Shown: in pieces, positions 23,636-36,900 of the stretch
Numbering within the stretch: position 1 is the first letter of the stretch
Layout of the letters: every line of letters begins with the position of its first letter
Origin: Isoetes taiwanensis
Taxonomy: Eukaryota; Streptophyta; Lycopodiopsida; Isoetales; Isoetaceae
Reading direction: 5' to 3'
DNA: 64,000 nt
NCBI GenBank assembly: GCA_021234155.1
Contig: JAJEKV010000001.1
Span: forward strand, 35,510,826 to 35,574,825
The notes under the pieces: generated by a model
Databases searched by the model: none
What the model was told of the DNA's origin: nothing
Seen by the model: only the letters and a program-made list of their open reading frames with translations
Position numbers and translations under genes: made by a program

Positions 23636-24640
23636 TTTACTTATTACAAAAACTCGAGTATTGCACTAGTTTATGGACCCTCTCCCCTTGGGATTTTTTT
23701 TTTTAAGACAAGAGTTGTAGAAGGAAAAGGTGATCTTATTAGTTGTCAAAATTCAAGATATCGCAGATGGCATGGTCATGGACATCTCCTACAGTTCTAG
23801 GATTGCATTTTGTGCTCTATTTATCCATTAAGGACCTGGATTGTCCAAGAATGGTCTTCATGTCTACTGGTTCAGGGAAAAGCAGTTCCATGTTAATCAA
23901 CACAGAAAATAGAACAGAACAATAGAAAAAGCAATCTTCCTTTACAAGCCTTTCCTTCTCATGTAGGATTCACATGGACCCTACATTTTTGGGGTGCTAT
24001 AAGACAATTCTCAGTTCTCGGTTCACATGAAAAAATAGTAACGCTAAATAGGAAACTTCCTCGTTTGGTGATGCGTGTGCCTTCCTTCAATCATTCAACA
24101 ACAATAGATAACTGAGCCTTAGCCCTCACCATCGATTTGCTTTTCCTAGGATTTGCTCCATCAATTTGCTTTTCAGGGATCATAACTACAACAATTTGCT
24201 TTTACGTACATGCCCTCCCACAATTTGTTGAAAATTTTGCCCTTGCTTTTCTGGGTCTCCAATTTGTTTTTTCATATTTGCTTTTCCAATTTCCTTCAAA
24301 GCATCAACTCTTAATGATTTGCTCATGCTCTTATTTTTTGTTCAAGGATTTGCTATTCACACATGGATTTATTCCCCCAAGCATTTTTCCTTTCTCCAAT
24401 TTCATCCACAACCATGTCTACTTTTCATTTCTTCTTATGTTGGTTGTATATTTCAGGAGACCTTGTAATCAGCGGAAATAGTATTCTGGAGGGATCGTAG
24501 TTTTTTATTGTGGCTGAAAGGAAACATCTCTGGTGCTTATAACGTCAGGTGTTTCTAGAGGATTGTCCACCAAACTTTTGAAAATTTACTAATGTTAGTA
24601 GTCCCACACATCCCTAGGAAGATCCTGGTGCGAGAAGCAA
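23636..24640. other. No recognisable gene
   Basis: A 114-codon open frame at 24137-24481 is rich in phenylalanine and leucine simply because the strand is T-rich. No motif or exon structure supports it. Confidence 0.5.
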
Positions 24641-24644
24641 TTGA

Positions 24645-24706
24645 TAAGATGACAAATGAGTTGTCATATGACAAATGAGCTGTCATATGACAAATGAGTT
24701 GTCATT
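24645..24706. repeat. Three tandem copies of a 21-nt self-complementary unit
   Basis: ATGACAAATGAGTTGTCAT is present three times in succession with single-base changes. Each unit is itself a near palindrome (ATGACAA facing TTGTCAT). Confidence 0.85.
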
Positions 24707-24719
24707 TTTCGGTATTGGT

Positions 24720-25230
24720 TCTTCAACAGTCCACAAGTATACAAGGATCATTGTGGACATACTAGCTTTGCGATTGAGCAATAATTTTATTAAGCCATAA
24801 TATAATGGAACTAGATTATAAGAGATCGTGCAGGACTTTGAATCCATCCCTGAGCGCCTCAGGTTCCAGGTGTAATTGATGGTTGACACATTCCTCTTCA
24901 TTACAATGCATATTCACATACACTCTTGCTGATCCAACACCACTTCCACTCAATATTACTGCAAGCTGCATGTGATGCAAGTACAATCTTTTGGGATGTG
25001 CATTGTGACGCTAGTAACTCTCACAACACACATCATTTATACAGATCACCTCTTTATGGGAAGCTTATGAATAGACAAATCCAAACGCTCCCTTTAGGGA
25101 GACTTAATGGTATTAAGACTGGACCTTTTGTACTTGGAGATTCTGGCTACCCAGCCTCTTCCTTTATGGTGATCATGAAAAGCCTTTATGGTGATCATGA
25201 AAAAGAGGATTAGAATGTTGATGCTGCAGA
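24720..25230 (+). pseudogene. PIF/Harbinger transposase (DDE_Tnp_4) relic
   Basis: In the frame from 24926, LLQAACDASTIFWDVHCDA then LYRSPLYGKLMNRQI and FVLGDSGYPASSFM match the middle of DDE_Tnp_4 nucleases: the V.CDA..FWDVH.. block, the S.LY..L helix and the GDSGYP loop after the second catalytic aspartate. Upstream stops interrupt the part that would hold the first aspartate, and the frame ends at a local duplication (TATGGTGATCATGAAAA twice). It cannot make an active transposase. Confidence 0.8.
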
Positions 25231-25313
25231 TGATATTGCTTTCTCAATACATCTACCTCAATTAAGGCTCCTCGTGGAAAATAATATCTATCTATCTAAC
25301 TATTTAAAATACA

Positions 25314-25343
25314 CTAGAAACGTGTGCCCGGCGATGCCGGGCA
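25314..25343 (-). mobile_element. Helitron-like 3' terminus (minus strand)
   Basis: Read on the minus strand, an 8-bp GC-rich hairpin (TGCCCGGC, 3-nt loop, GCCGGGCA; 25325-25343) is followed by 7 bases, then CTAG and T. This is the canonical Helitron right end: a hairpin shortly before CTRR, inserted between A and T. The element body would extend rightward from here; its 5' TC end was not located. No Rep/helicase coding was seen, so it would be non-autonomous. Confidence 0.6.
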
Positions 25344-27980
25344 TTAGTCTTTTACGTGTGGAATGGGTAAATTTAAGGGAGTTTGTATTAAGACCTGTAA
25401 ATATCCGGAAAAAAAAAAAAAAAAAAAAAACTCGCAAATGTAGTCATGATATAGACGTAATGGTGTATGAATTATGAAGGATTTATGGTTTAGAGATGCT
25501 GAGCATTACCCTAACACATGGAATGGGTAAAAGTAATGGAAAGCATGGAGTGGAACTTACGCAGTAGGCGCATAGAGAAAATTAGTTTAGGGTTGGAATG
25601 CCTTTTAATTTTTTGTGTCTTTTGAATTTTCTAATTCCTAAATTCTCATTGATAAAACAAAATCTTGAAGAGTGGATGCATTCTTCACGCACGATCAATT
25701 GCATAAAAGAAATATTATATTTAGGCTTCCTAAAAAGTATTGTAATATTTGTCGAACACGATTATGATGGCTTGAAAGTAAGGCCAATATTTCTAAGAGC
25801 AAGCAATTGATTCCATTTTTCCACATAGGTTGCTACAAACATGTTTGTTAACTATGCTTGATTTATTACATTAACAAAAGGTGCACTTGAGATCATTGTT
25901 GTCTTATATAATAAACATTGACAATAATTGTCTATGGTCATTGCCTTCAATTGAAAATTGCAACTGCAATGCATTTGGGATCTTTCATATACACTTGCGT
26001 CATGATGAAAACCTCGTTCTAAGATGGACTTTCAAGCAGCGAGTGCAATAATTACAATTTATATTATTCTACAATGGTTCTACATACGGCTACTTATTGA
26101 AATCCTTTCATAGCTTCGAAATGCATTGATAGTTGGCTAAACAATACCGTTCTTGCTAAACACCCAACAATTAACATGAATGGTTTTTTGGATTCTTTGG
26201 ATTTTCAATCTCAATACATTAAGGACCAGAACTTGGTCTCCAATGGTGGTTTTGCAACAATTTGGGTTCCAATGGTGATATTGCAACTTTGATGCAGTTA
26301 TATGATTATTGAATGTTCTAAATTTAGAAGTTTTTAAATCGTATCATTTTATCAATGATCTGAGTCTTTTTAAATATAGAAGTTTAAATATAGAATGACT
26401 TAGGAGTAGGAATTAACAACGCATGGTAATTTCCATCGTGTTAAAAGAAGAATGATTCTAGCACCATAAGCTTGGTTCGGGAAACTTTTTAGCCTAAAGC
26501 ATCAAATTTCCTGCAGTTTTGAACCTGTCCGGCAAGCTACAAAGCTATTCTTCAAAATTGCCGGAAAAACCAAGAAAAACTCCAAGTTGTAGCGTGAAAT
26601 TTTCCTGCTAATATTTTTGTTACATGTTAATTTTAGAAAGTAATCGGACACATGGGTTTAAACCTCGGTATTTCCCGAACCAAGACCATAAGTCATCCTA
26701 CCAGCATAATTCATGATAAGACCCTCAAGAAGAAACACAGTTAATTGATCCTAGTTATGACTAACTTGGGCACTGAAATTTAGAGCCTTTACAACTTTAA
26801 CAGACTTGCATTGGAGCTACAAACAATTAAGGCAATAATACTCTAGCAGTGGATGGCTCTAGTAGTGGGAGCTCTATTTTCTTGCACAAAAGGAGAAATA
26901 AAAGAAGACTCCTCTCAAATAGAAGCACTACCAGTTCATTAAGAAACTGGAGGAGAAGCACAGTCAATGGTGTAATGTCCTCTCTGCTCCACATCTTGTA
27001 GATACCTCCAAAACACTACATAGAAACAAACATTCAACCATTAGGAACAAAATCTCTGACCAGGCAATAGCATAGTATACTCCAGACTTTAAAGCATAGT
27101 AGCTCTAAGAGATAATCAGAAAGGTTGGATGAAAAGAAATTTAGAAAAGACATTACCTACATGTCTCCTTGGGAGCTAATGATTTCATGTCCTTTTGTCA
27201 GCGCAGCATTGAAATAGCTCAGTTCCAGTGTGAGATCCCTGCAGTATTTGTACTAACCATCACCATCAGTGCGGCCTCAGGTCGATGGATGCAATTTCTC
27301 CCAATACAGCCATATGATTAAGCAACTCCGAACCAAATTGGTCATTACCAAAGTAGGCAGCACAGGGATGGCTTCCTATGCTCTGCTCCAATCCTTGCTC
27401 CAAAAGGGGTTGAGCCATCATTCACATTTTGGATCTACAACTTTGACTCAACCTTGACATTCTGACTCTGCTTACCTGAGAGATAACCTCCAAAGGAGGA
27501 AGTCTGTCTTATATCTTGAAAGGAAGCTCTTATCTTGTGAGACTGTGAGGGTGGAATAACGTCCCCTCGTAGCTATTGCATTGATGTTGGAGCGCCCTTT
27601 GCTTGAGACGGAATTGAAGCGCCCTCTGCTTGAGACGGAATTGGCCATTTGTAGCAGATCTGCCAAGGATTTGCAACATCGGATGGCTTTTGGATTTCAT
27701 TGATACATAAAAAATTACTCATATACTCTCTTTAAGCCACCTATAGCTTGTTACGGAGATTATAGTTTAAAAAATGTAAGGTAGATTCTCCCTTGCCATG
27801 ATTATTACCCAGTAACAGAATGTGTTCTGCATCCGTATTTGAATATCAAAGTACTACAACTGGAGGAGGATCTATGATAAATGCTCTATAGACTGTACCC
27901 CTTAGCCAGGCAATATGAGCATGCCGGAAGAGGGTCCCTTGCTGATCTGGAACCGTAAAATTATATATGTAGGATCTGTA
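25344..27980. other. No recognisable gene; probable transposon body
   Basis: An 18- to 20-A run lies near 25410-25430. Between 27.27 and 27.67 kb short frames on both strands have no clear family, although a 27-nt duplication (GCTTGAGACGGAATTG twice) is visible near 27600-27645. The rest is featureless AT-rich sequence. Confidence 0.4.
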
Positions 27981-27984
27981 AGTT

Positions 27985-28155
27985 TCAAGCTAGCCGATGA
28001 AGCCATGCGCATTTGCAGAACCAACACATAATGCAACGTGGGACTATCCAATTTCTCTTGTTGTAGTCTGTATTGCAGCCAGCCGATGAAGCCATGTGCA
28101 TTTGCAGAACCACCACATAATGCAAAGTTGGGCTTTTCAATTTGTTGTTGTGAAG
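27985..28155. repeat. Tandem duplication, period about 88 nt
   Basis: Two copies start with AGCCGATGAAGCCATG and include GCATTTGCAGAACCA and CACATAATGCAA. They are separated by about 15 diverged bases. Confidence 0.8.
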
Positions 28156-29500
28156 ATCTTAATGTAGCATTGCAGCCCAAATTATATCAAACATCAAGTG
28201 TAAAAGTAAAGATGAGACAGATACTTCTTTACCTCCAACAAAATATATTTCACCAGACTTGGCGATGTCAACCTACCACAAAATGAGTAGATATTGTTGG
28301 CTCAGGCAAAAAGATATCAAAGATCAAACTCTAGCTCCATCTAGCAAGAAATGAAATGCTAATTTTCACATGCAAAGGAATACCTACTTTGCAAGAAGAG
28401 AGTTTGCTGCATTTCATAACTCTGCATAAAAAGGAAGGCATGACTCCAGCAGTGTATATGAAGCTCTAAGATTTGGCAGAAGAATCTCCAATATATGACG
28501 GCATTTCCGTTGCTGGAATCCTATATTATAATGTATGCCAATCTATGTCAGACGGATTTCCAAAGTAGAAGCTGCAATAATATGGTGTTGCAAGAGAAAG
28601 GATTTGGTTTCACGACCTAGAATCATGCAGAGTTCCACGTTTGCCATATATTTGCAGAAGAAGGCTTGACTGTACCATAGCCAAGAAAACCATCCGCTCC
28701 AAGACACAATCATCTTTTGCTTCACGGGTGGCTCCTTTACATTGCTTCTGCATAAACATGAGCATACGACGAATTAAAATCTATTAAACAAAACTTTAGA
28801 AAAGAATGAGAAACTGCTCCAAAATAATGTGTTTCAAAAGATAACATTTTTAAAAGAAGGGGCTTCATAGGAAGAAACTAAACACATCTAAAATGATGTG
28901 TTCCAGATCAAAAATACTTCACCAAAAACATGATAGGCAATGCAAAATGACATGCTTGAGATTAAGAACTACAAATAAAAATGCTAAAAAATGCCAGAGG
29001 GGACGTGTTACCTCTTTTTTAGCTGAGGTCTTTTTGCTGCCAGTCTAGCCTTCCAACAAAATGTCAATAGTAGTCACAATGAAGTATCAACAATTCTAGA
29101 AACCTACTTCATTCTGGATCCTTAGTGCCATGCTCTTGCATCCATCCATTCATTTGAGGAAGCTGTGAAAGAAAAGGCTGTTAGGCATCACTGCAAGATG
29201 AGCTTCAGAAACTTGGGCAAAAAATGAAATGCGGCGTGAATAGCTCTTCTTTTGCCATCTAACAGAATAGCTCTTCTTTTCCGCACCATGTTTGAAGAAC
29301 GCGAAGCTGGAGAATGGCGAGAAAAAAAAACAAACACTTGAGGACACTTAAAAAAACTGCAAGCAGCTCTGTGGTTTCTCGCTTCCTTCTGAATCGAGAG
29401 TTCTCCCCGTCCTTTTTTCTGATACGAAATGTGTAGGCTAGAGATAGAGAGTAGGAGGCAGCCAACACCCATTCCGCAAAAAAGACCCGCAAGCGGCTGA
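28156..29500. other. No recognisable gene
   Basis: The 121-codon and 88-codon minus frames overlapping 29.19-29.55 kb have no recognisable domain and overlap each other in different frames. Confidence 0.4.
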
Positions 29501-29536
29501 GGGAACGCCGCATGCGTCTGCACATGCGGCGTTCCC
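29501..29536. repeat. Perfect 14-bp inverted repeat
   Basis: GGGAACGCCGCATG at 29501-29514 faces its exact complement at 29523-29536 across 8 bases. Confidence 0.85.
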
Positions 29537-29849
29537 GGCACGGTTACCAACACGCTCCCATTTTAATAAAGAAGATTTTCTTTACTGAAAGGTAATATAT
29601 AAGTGTGTCATATGCATGGTGTCAGCTCCAACAAATTTACTTAGAATAGAAAATGCACAATTTACCTCATTTTCGTTTTCAACTTCTTTCTCCTCTTGTT
29701 CATTTACTTTGGCAATGTATGCTACTAGGCCTCCTTCCTCCTCGACTTTTGTTTACATAATTCTTTCCTCCGCTAATTTCTTTTCTTTTTCTCTACTATA
29801 TTCCTTTGGAGATGAGCATTTTGCTGCTACATCACCCCTTCCTCCACAG

Positions 29850-30700
29850 TTTTTTTTTTTTTGAAGGACGACAAACTCTTATTCAATAATCCAAAAAGTG
29901 TACACACATAACTGCAGAGACAAATAAAATCTCAGCAGACAAAGATAATCCACTGAGTGCAGCCACCTGTCCATGCATAAGATAAGATACGCAAATATTC
30001 CTCAAAAGTCAAACATTTTCTCTCAGGAGCAACCCGATATAGATAGGATATGTAGGTGTCTACTAGACTTGAAAGTAGAAACAATTCCCCTTGCTCCCCT
30101 AGCATATAACACCTCAGTAGCTTCCTGCACTCCCCCTCCCTTTTTTGTTTTTTTTTTTTGGTTTTTAATGCTCTTTTACTACGAACTGAGAAAACGTCGA
30201 TGAGAAGTCGATGAAGAACTAGCAAGAAATAACGATCCCCAAACGAACCAGAGCCCCAGAAAATGCATGCAATGCATGCATGCATGGAAGAGATGCATGC
30301 TCGCCCTATTTGAGAATATCGATCCGATGGCTCGGATCAATGGCATTCTCGAATTAGGGCTCACATGAAACAGACAAAAGCTCCCGACAAAAAGAGAACT
30401 TCCTTATCAAAACAAGATCGAGGCCGAAGGTCAAAGAATGATGGCCAAAAAAAAGGATAAGATCGGGGAAGAACATGCCACAACATGGAAATAGACGAGA
30501 AAACGCCGATGAGAAATCGATGAAAAACCAACAAGAAATAGCGATCTCCAAACGAACCAGAGCCCTAGAAAATGTATGCAATGCATGCATCCATGGAAGA
30601 GATACATGCTCACCCTATTACCGATTCGATAGCTCGGATCGATGGCATTACTAGGTGGTGGTAATGATGTCATGCCATAATTAGTCTACGCAATCTATCC
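29850..30700 (-). mobile_element. Minus-strand retroelement 3' end with A-tail
   Basis: On the minus strand the sequence ends TTGAATAAGAGTTTGTCGTC, CTTCAA and at least 13 A (a T run at 29850-29862). This resembles the 3' end of the plus-strand LINE at 15.1 kb (TTGAATAAAGTCCGACGC, TCTTCAAC, poly A), so both may belong to one LINE family. Open frames upstream (29932-30285 minus) have no RT motif, so this is a 3' fragment or a derived non-autonomous copy. Confidence 0.5.
30183..30660. repeat. Direct repeat of about 170 nt, period about 305 nt
   Basis: 30183-30360 and 30490-30655 share long stretches, including GAGAAAACGCCGATGAGAA-like starts, CCAAACGAACCAGAGCCC and GCATGCAATGCATGCAT. The GCATGC core is itself self-complementary. 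The copies are about 85% alike by eye. Confidence 0.8.
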
Positions 30701-33225
30701 AGCTATGCATCATGTAGTATTAGAACCAGGGGAGTATAAAAATAGGGGCATTTTAACAAATACAAAAAATAAGTTATTTTGACAAATATACAAAAATGTA
30801 GGGGCTTTTTTAGCAACAGCATAACCATGTGAGTGAACTTATCAAAATGCCTAGCCTACACTACTTATCGTTCCTAATCGCTCTCACTCTACCCATCCTA
30901 ATTGCTTTTTTTTGGGAATCACACAAAAACAAGGACCGTTCATTCAACCATTAAATCCTAGGAGAATTTAACTGTCGTACACGTGGCAGAAGCGGAGGGA
31001 AATTGAGCAGAGAAGAGAAGCAAGAGACTCGACGGGCGATCCAATCCCTGATCCAACCGGCAAAGAAAGATCATAGAAGAGAAACTTTGTAATCCCAACT
31101 CATGACCCAGGCCATACAGGCAAGGCAGAAACAGATCGGAAAGAGGAAGCAAAGAAGAAGATCGATGCTAAACATGCAAAGCCCTTATGAACAACTTCTC
31201 AAACTTTGAGCAGAAGCACCCACATGCATTTGATGAGGAAATCTGAAGTCGGCTCAAGATTCATAACAATAAAATACAGCAAATTTAAAGCAATACCCAA
31301 CATAGCAGAAAGTGGAAGCATGAAGTAAGAAATTGAAAAGATAGTTGTCCCATCCTCTGCTCAACACCATCGGTTAATTTTCTGCCAGGCAGGAGCCCAA
31401 TCCGGCCTACAAATCCAGCCGTGAGGCAAGACTACTGTAAAAAAGACCTGAATTCGAGCCAGGCCTGGCCCATCGACCAATTTCCGGCCAGGCAGGAGCC
31501 CCGCCCAGCCCAATCCGGCCCCTGTATCAGAGTTCTATTTTGGGTTGCCTTCACATGGAGCCGTGAGATGAAGACCATTGTAAAAAAAAACCTGAATCCA
31601 ACGGCCCACCGTTTTTTCACCTAAAAAAACCAACGAACCCACTCCGTATCCGATCATTGGGGAACCTACTTATCCAGGTGTCTAAAAAAGTGACAATGTT
31701 GTTCTACCGTTAGATTTTGATCTGGAGAAACAGATGGGCTTGAAAAAACTTCTCATGCCTTTTCAAAACGTCGTGCCATTCATCCGACTTGTAGAAAAGC
31801 GTGCCATTGCTTCCAGAATAATGCCATTGCTTCCAGAATAAGAGATTTGCCTATGCTCATCCGACTTCTAGAAGAACTTCGAAACTGGAAAGGGCGAATG
31901 TGTCTGCTGGTGAAGGTATGGCCTATTCTCTTGGAATTTAACAAGAAAGAAAAGATGTTGACATAGCAGTAGCAACCTGTAGACCTCGGTTGCATGATTA
32001 TTGCGGATAGCACAAATAGCTTCATTTATTACTGCCATTTGCATTTCCGATTCTCATTTTAGTATAAACGAACATTCTGTTTATTCTCATTTTAGCCAGA
32101 GTTTGCTGTGTAATCTGTTCATTCGATGTTTAGATGTAATTTCGTCAGTTCTAGCTGCAAATACATGTACAATGCATTCTTTGGTAGAAATCTCTGCATG
32201 ACATAATTAATTGTTTTATCTGATGTCAATCTATGGCACAACCACGATTGCATCATATCTGCATAGCCATCTTCCTTTCTGATTTTCCTCATTTACACAA
32301 TCTGCCAGTAGCTCTGATCCCCTCATTTTGGACTGAAAGAAGTCAAGTTTGCAGCTGGAGAGAAATTGCCTACATTTGCAAGTCTTACTGTGCATGAACA
32401 TTTGTAGCCTATTACCTGCTGGAGATAAGATATCGACCTGAGGTCATTATGTCTAATCCTGAAACTCTGAAGAGGAGTTTTCGCTGATTGCTAAAATGTG
32501 CAGTGTGATGCCCTGTTGGCTATATTTTAGTAATAGCTTGTGCTGAAAAATTAGCTAGGTTACTCATATTTGCTGCTCCAGGAGAGTGGCTTCAGGAGCT
32601 TGGAATCAGGGTGAAGGTTAATGTTCAGATATTGACTATTTCAAACAGAAATTATTTATGCCTTGGATTCTGGTTCTGATTCAATTTAAAACATGAAGCA
32701 ATTTTATATTGCCTCGAGACTTAATCATGGTGCTAGTTTGGACATAGCCATGGTCTCCTTCAATAGCCTGCTTCATCCTATGTGTAATTGAAGATCTGAA
32801 TGTTTTTTCAGAGAAAGACCTACTGCCCACTGCTTTTTGTAAAAGCCTTCTAGTGTCCCTTAGACTGAAATGGAATTGTATAAGAACTGGCCAGATGGTG
32901 AGTGCTTTTTGTGGCAAATAGGTATGCCAATGTTGTTGTAAAGACAATGCTGTAAAAGCTATGAATTAAAAAGAAAGCATCTTATCCCCAACGCACTATG
33001 AAGAAGGATATTTTTTTTTTAAGACCTTTAAATATAAATGCGGAAGGCCTCTTGGAAACCACTCTTGGAAACAAGTGTTGCAGACAAGGTATGCTCCATA
33101 GCAAACTTGATTCAGTTGCATTTTTTGCTGTCTCATTTATATGCTACCTCTAGTGGTTGGATCAGGTTAGAAAGTTTCAGAACCAAGTCTATATACTGGG
33201 AATGCAATCATAGCAGCTGAAACCA
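30700..33225. other. No recognisable gene; small duplications
   Basis: At 31384-31458 and 31491-31598 a unit is repeated (CCAGGCAGGAGCCC, CCAATCCGGCC, then AGCCGTGAG and TGTAAAAAA.ACCTGAAT). A 20-nt unit (GCCATTGCTTCCAGAATAA) is duplicated near 31802-31842. T-runs near 30908 and 33010 could be tails of minus-strand retroposons. Confidence 0.5.
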
Positions 33226-33900
33226 AGCATGGAGGCTGTGACCTTGCATTTAAACTATATGAGAATGCAGCATGTGGGTATTGATCCAATAATGCTCATT
33301 TTTTTTGGCATCTTGAAAGCATACCCTAATAAAGAACATGGAAAGCATATACATCAGCAAATTGCTGAGACTGTTTTCCACCCTAACACTATGTTAAGGA
33401 GTACCTCGGTTGATATGTATGTTAAATCTAAGAATGAAAATGAAGCATACAGAGTCCTCAACTTCCTCAATTTGTTGCAACGGCCGAGTATAAATCCTAA
33501 CATGTGGCAGCATTACACATGAGTGGATTATTTGAAAAGCGTTTACAGTACTCATTTTGACATGTCTGCTAAATGTGGAAGCCTCGGAGTAGATTTTTCA
33601 GAAATACTGGTGATGCAAAATTGCAGGATATGTGCAAGGTCTACGTGTTTTGAAAAGATGCAAAATCAGGAGACAAAATATAACATCTGGAAGGCATGTG
33701 GTAATATTGGTGCAATAGAATATGGAAAATGCCGCATGGACATGTTTCCGAAAATGGGCTGGAGTTTAAGGTTGCTTTTTGTAGGAGCCTTATTAGCATA
33801 TATGCCAAATGTTGATACTGGAACCAGCATGCAAAGTTTTTGAGAGCAAGAAACTTAGTGCCATGGTATGTTCTGATTGCATGATCTGTTCAATGTAAAC
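33226..33900 (+). pseudogene. PPR protein pseudogene fragment
   Basis: Two open pieces, 33229-33522 and 33523-33843, lie in the same frame around a stop. They contain degraded P-L-S style pentatricopeptide repeats: RMQHVGIDPIMLIFFGILKA, HGKHIHQQIAE and SVDMYVKSKNENEAYRV, then DMSAKCGSLG, KACGNIGAIEYGK and LLAYMPNVDTG. Intact PPR proteins bind organellar RNA for editing, splicing or stabilisation, using many 35-residue repeats. Here only about five damaged repeats survive, with no targeting peptide and no C-terminal E or DYW domain. It is a relic of a plant PPR gene or retrocopy. Confidence 0.8.
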
Positions 33901-36900
33901 CTCCTTGCGGGACACTTTTTTTTTTTACAGCCAATATCCAGTTGTATTCTCCAACACCAGAGCTTCAGCCTTGCTTCACGCTTCCGGTAAATAAAAATAA
34001 TTCTTTCTCTATTGTAGATTGATCTATTATCCAAGTGGAAAGGTTGCCGGAAATATATACAGAGCTGAATGTCCTCCATCTTTTCGTTCCCAAACGAAAA
34101 CGCCAGTGCTGAATGTCTCCCTTCTTTTCGTTTCCCAACAAAAACGCGAGTATCTAATATCTTGTTTCATGATTTATTTTCTCTAGTGCACCATAAATTA
34201 TTGATCTTCCTTAGCTTGTCCCTTTGGGAGTTATGACAGTGTATATTGCGTTTCTGCAGAAGCAGCGGCCTATTGCTGAAAGCTTGCCAAAATTTAAAGA
34301 GTAAGAGGTAAGAAACCATTGTTGCAAGTTGTTATCTTAGTGAAATACATGTCTTCCAAATGCTCTTCAACCACTGGCTTTTGATGCTCAAACCTCTTCT
34401 GTTGCATACGAATGCCTAATGGCATACCTGTCTGGATGGAGATTTAACAGAATATACTGTTTGAACATCAACTTTTAAAGACCTCATCATTGACATCTAT
34501 ATTACCAAGTAGGAGCAGCACTAACATGAACCTTCTTGCTCGGAGACATGATGAACATTCTCTCTCTCCTTGGTATCTAAGCTTACTTGGTCTGGGCCAT
34601 AATACCTGCTTGTTCGAAAAGTTTATGCATAATCATGTACTGCATTATAGCAGGCCTTGTTGTTCAACAATCAGCTTTGGTGCCATGGAGCAATCTTGTT
34701 CTTCATCTTTCTCCTGTCTTAAAAATCTGAAAAGAAGGCTTGTATATGATGGGCACGGGCTACGTAAGATAGATGCCCATACCATTTCCTATCATTTTTT
34801 ATAGCTGCACTCAAATCTTTAAGATGCTACATCAGATTGAGCTATCTAGCCTCTAGAACCTAACCTTATGGGCATGTGCATGATCTGCAGCATAACTCAT
34901 GCTTAGAATTTCTAGTTGTGATCTTATCCTTTGAAGTCTACAACCATCTTATTCATGCCATTTGTTCATTGTTTTTTTTTTTTGAAGTTCCTCCTGATTT
35001 ATCTCTATTCTTATTGGTCATGTGACCCTTTTACAGATGCCAAGGATTGTAGAGCACAACAAAACCTGGCCCATAAAAAATCAGGACCCAGACATATGTA
35101 CAAGTCTGCAGTTTCTAGTGACCTTGTGTTTTAGTGATGCCGTCGCAGAGCTTTACAGGTAAGGCTGCCTTTGATGGGGATGAAAATGCTGCGACAGTCA
35201 ATAGATCACACATATATCTTTATTCAACTCTTGTTTAAGGGACTATAATAGAACCATTTCTCTGGAGTTTCAACATGTTTTTTTTCCAAATGAGAGCTCA
35301 TGAATGAATACCTTAGAGTAAGCCAGCATCTAGTTGACTACAGATTAGAAACAAATCTAACAACTACAAATTTTTATGAGAACGTTTATAAATCAACATT
35401 TATAAATGATTTAAACACTTATATTTATTACATTTACTAGAGTTGGTTGAAAACATTTATAAATCAACATTTTACTTGCCTAACTACAAATGACTATTTA
35501 ATGGCCACGGGGCTACCATATTCGTTTTCATTGTTTTGATCTAGCCTTTGATGGTAGTTTGAATTCACAAATTGATCATCCAACCCAAGATTTGCTGAGA
35601 AAAATGATTCCACATGTCTGAAAACTGAGTTGCACATGATCTCGGCCATAGGATTGTCATCAATTCCAATGAATGGTGGACAAGAATATTTGCTCACATG
35701 ACTGTTTGGGAATGTCGCTTTTTTTTTCTTGCATTTGAAAATGCATCGCGAATCGAAGGGCGTCTTCTACTTTGATTGTCCACTTCGAGGATCCAATGCT
35801 ATTTGTTGGTTTTGAATCCAAAAACGGCGAAGATAACGCATTTTGGAGGTTAGGATTTTATACTCATGTTTTGAATCAAAGCATTTTCAATTTATCGTTC
35901 TATAATAACTTTCCATACTAGCTTATAACTCATAGCTGTGCCTTTCAAACTTGGTTGGCACTGCATTCTTGTTTAATTTCACCTCTTCCTTGTGATCCTC
36001 ATGTAGTCTAAATCCTATGTATTGAATCATGTTCCTTCTATGTTATACCAAAGAGAGGAGGTATTTGCGCCAAGAATCATCTGCAGAGCTAACCCACCTA
36101 GTTGTGCTTTTTAAGTTTACTCAGTGATACATTTATGTTCAGTTCTTATTTATGCAAGTTCCTTGTGTTTTTAATTTATGAAATGAACGCATGTTTTATT
36201 CGATATTCTTATCAATGACAAGCAATTGCTATGCTTCTTTCATTTGTGTAATTTCCTTCTATTTGTTCTTTTTGTTCTTGTTAGCAGAGCCAAGGGCATT
36301 ATGAATCCACAGAAATTCGCTAGTTTTTTTATTGCAGTTCTAGATTATTAGATATACCAAAAACCATTGGTTGTTGGCCTTGAAATCAAAATTACATGCA
36401 CCTTGCTCGTGCCTCATCGATTTGAAAATAGAAGGGCACGATCTGCACGTCTTCTGACTATGGTGGTCTGATCTTTGCAGCAATCTGTTGGTATATTTGA
36501 CTCATATGATGCTGATTGAGTCCTTTTACCTTGTGAGTTTTTATCCATTTAAAATGGTAGAGACATATGCCAGGTCCATCCAACTGATTTGCCACAATTG
36601 CAGGACTACACATGACATTTTCTTTACCACTAGATTCATCTGATCTTGCCAAAAGTTAGGCTGCAAAAATGAGTCATCTTTCTCTCTGTTGGGTCTTCTT
36701 CTGAGAAGTTTAGTGAGCTACAAAAGCCACACTTGATAATTGTGAATATGGACATGTAATGTGTCTATAAAGGATTCGGAACAGTACCATTGCTGGTCAC
36801 TTTTTTCATCTTTAAATATTGCACTTTTAGTTGGTTGCTTCTGGTAAAGAGTATAGGTAGGTCGAGAAACCTCCATGTTGGTGCTGCTATTGAAGCTTTC

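Noticed and set aside
24137-24481. 114-codon Phe/Leu-rich open frame resembling a membrane protein
   Set aside because: Explained by the T-rich strand; no start context, exon partners or conserved pattern.
29188-29553. 121-codon minus open frame with a hydrophobic stretch
   Set aside because: Overlapped by a second open frame, no motif, and it runs through a 14-bp inverted repeat.
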